Translations under genes and position numbers: made by a program | NCBI GenBank assembly: GCA_030247555.1 | Contig: JAOTSD010000024.1 | Span: forward strand, 1 to 53,919 | DNA length: 53,919 bases | Source: Siculibacillus sp. | Lineage (GTDB): Bacteria; Pseudomonadota; Alphaproteobacteria; Rhizobiales; Ancalomicrobiaceae | Direction of reading: 5' to 3' | In this document: piece after piece, positions 53,268 to 53,919 of the stretch | How positions within the stretch are numbered: the first letter of the stretch is position 1 | Layout of the letters: each line of letters starts with the position of its first letter | The notes under the pieces: generated by a model | Databases searched by the model: none | What the model saw: only the letters and a program-made list of their open reading frames with translations | What the model was told of the DNA's origin: nothing

Positions 53268-53919
53268 ATGTCGAACGACCGACCGGTTCCCCCCGCAGAT
53301 CCCACCACGCCGCCGGGCGACCGGCGCGACGGTCCGACCGTGGTCGGTATCGGCGCCTCGGCGGGCGGGCTGGAGGCCTGTCGGCGGTTGCTCGCCTCGC
53401 TCCCCCCGGGCCACGGCATGGCCCTCGTGCTGGTGCAGCATCTCGACCCCACCCACGAGAGCCTGATGGCGGATCTGCTCGCCGACCACACGTCGATGAC
53501 GGTGGCGCAGGTGCGCGACGGCGAAAGGCTTCGCTCCGATCACCTCCATCTCATCCCGCCCGGCGCCTTTCTCGCGGTCGACGACGGCGTGTTGCGCCTC
53601 TCCCGCCCCCAGGCTCGCCATGGCGCGCGGCTGCCCTTCGACTACTTCCTGGCGTCGCTGGCGCGCTCCTGTGGGCCGTGCGCCGTCGCCGTGGTGCTGT
53701 CGGGCTCCGGCGCCGACGGCAGCGGCGGCCTCCCGGCGATCAAGGCCGCCGGCGGCTTCGTCGTCGTCCAGGATCCGGACGAGGCCGGCTTCGACGGCAT
53801 GCCGCGCAACGCCATCGCCACCGGCACCGTCGACGCGGTGCTGCCGGTCGACGAGATCGGCCCGGCCCTGATCGCGCATCTCCGGGGCGCCCGAGATCCG
53901 GCATCGGCGGGCCCGGATC
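53268..53919 (+). CDS. CheB-type methylesterase domain protein, 5' part (truncated by window end)
   Basis: The gene runs off the window; 217 codons are visible. After a 22-residue Pro/Asp-rich start comes a CheB catalytic domain with GIGASAGG (S31 as nucleophile), LVQHLDP (H58) and SGSGADGSGG (D150), the expected Ser-His-Asp triad. There is no receiver domain in front, unlike classical CheB. Proteins that begin directly with this domain are usually CheB-CheR fusions followed by PAS and histidine-kinase domains, which the missing 3' part could show. It would remove methyl esters from receptors or act in a stress-signalling hybrid kinase. Confidence 0.88.
   Translation, partial: MSNDRPVPPADPTTPPGDRRDGPTVVGIGASAGGLEACRRLLASLPPGHGMALVLVQHLDPTHESLMADLLADHTSMTVAQVRDGERLRSDHLHLIPPGAFLAVDDGVLRLSRPQARHGARLPFDYFLASLARSCGPCAVAVVLSGSGADGSGGLPAIKAAGGFVVVQDPDEAGFDGMPRNAIATGTVDAVLPVDEIGPALIAHLRGARDPASAGPD

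Overview
The window is very GC-rich, with strong GC bias at third codon positions and mostly ATG starts. It contains long ATGA/TGATG-coupled ABC-transporter and catabolic operons, a complete C-P lyase operon of the kind common in rhizobia, and a cyclic beta-1,2-glucan synthase. Together these point to an alphaproteobacterium, most likely of the Hyphomicrobiales (Rhizobiales). I see no rRNA, tRNA, CRISPR array or intact mobile element.

Layout, left to right. (a) 1-4934: the tail of a substrate-binding protein, then livHMGF-type branched-chain amino-acid/amide ABC genes and a Gfo/Idh/MocA oxidoreductase. (b) 5030-8525: a cobalamin riboswitch, a BtuB-type TonB-dependent receptor and a TonB-like protein. 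(c) 8809-22643: phosphonate catabolism. Reading on the minus strand, the order is phnG-H-I-J-K-L, a hexapeptide acyltransferase, phnM, phnN, a 2H phosphoesterase-type DUF1045 protein and a second phnM. The regulator phnF is divergent from phnG. The importer phnC-D-E-E forms a separate minus-strand operon with its own Pho-box-like element. (d) 22656-23690: a CorA/ZntB-type metal transporter. (e) 23875-34805: a sugar ABC importer (binding protein, two permeases, ATPase), an IlvD/Edd-family dehydratase, a LacI regulator and dgoK-dgoA-dgoD, i.e. a galactonate/sugar-acid catabolic locus. (f) 35235-41731: an inositol-monophosphatase-like phosphatase, an ATPase/binding protein/two-permease importer, a second LacI regulator and a 2H cyclic-phosphodiesterase-like protein. 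I propose this is an uptake and degradation module for a phosphate ester or cyclic phosphodiester. (g) 42084-50597: cyclic beta-1,2-glucan synthase (NdvB/ChvB). (h) 50751-53919: a glycine-zipper lipoprotein, an SH3-domain exported protein, an internally deleted Dps, a 0.9-kb stretch with no convincing gene, and the start of a CheB-type methylesterase gene cut by the window end.

Three themes link the loci. Phosphorus scavenging recurs: Pho-box-like repeats lie before phnC, before phnG and, more weakly, before the importer in (f). Sugar-acid catabolism (e) has two unrelated dehydratase families side by side. Finally, all four substrate-binding-protein genes are followed, before the next gene, by one or two strong stem-loops, a repeated architecture that probably sets binding-protein excess over membrane subunits. 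The most promising candidates for new biology are the phosphoester module in (f) and the phnP-less C-P lyase pathway with a 2H-family protein in (c).
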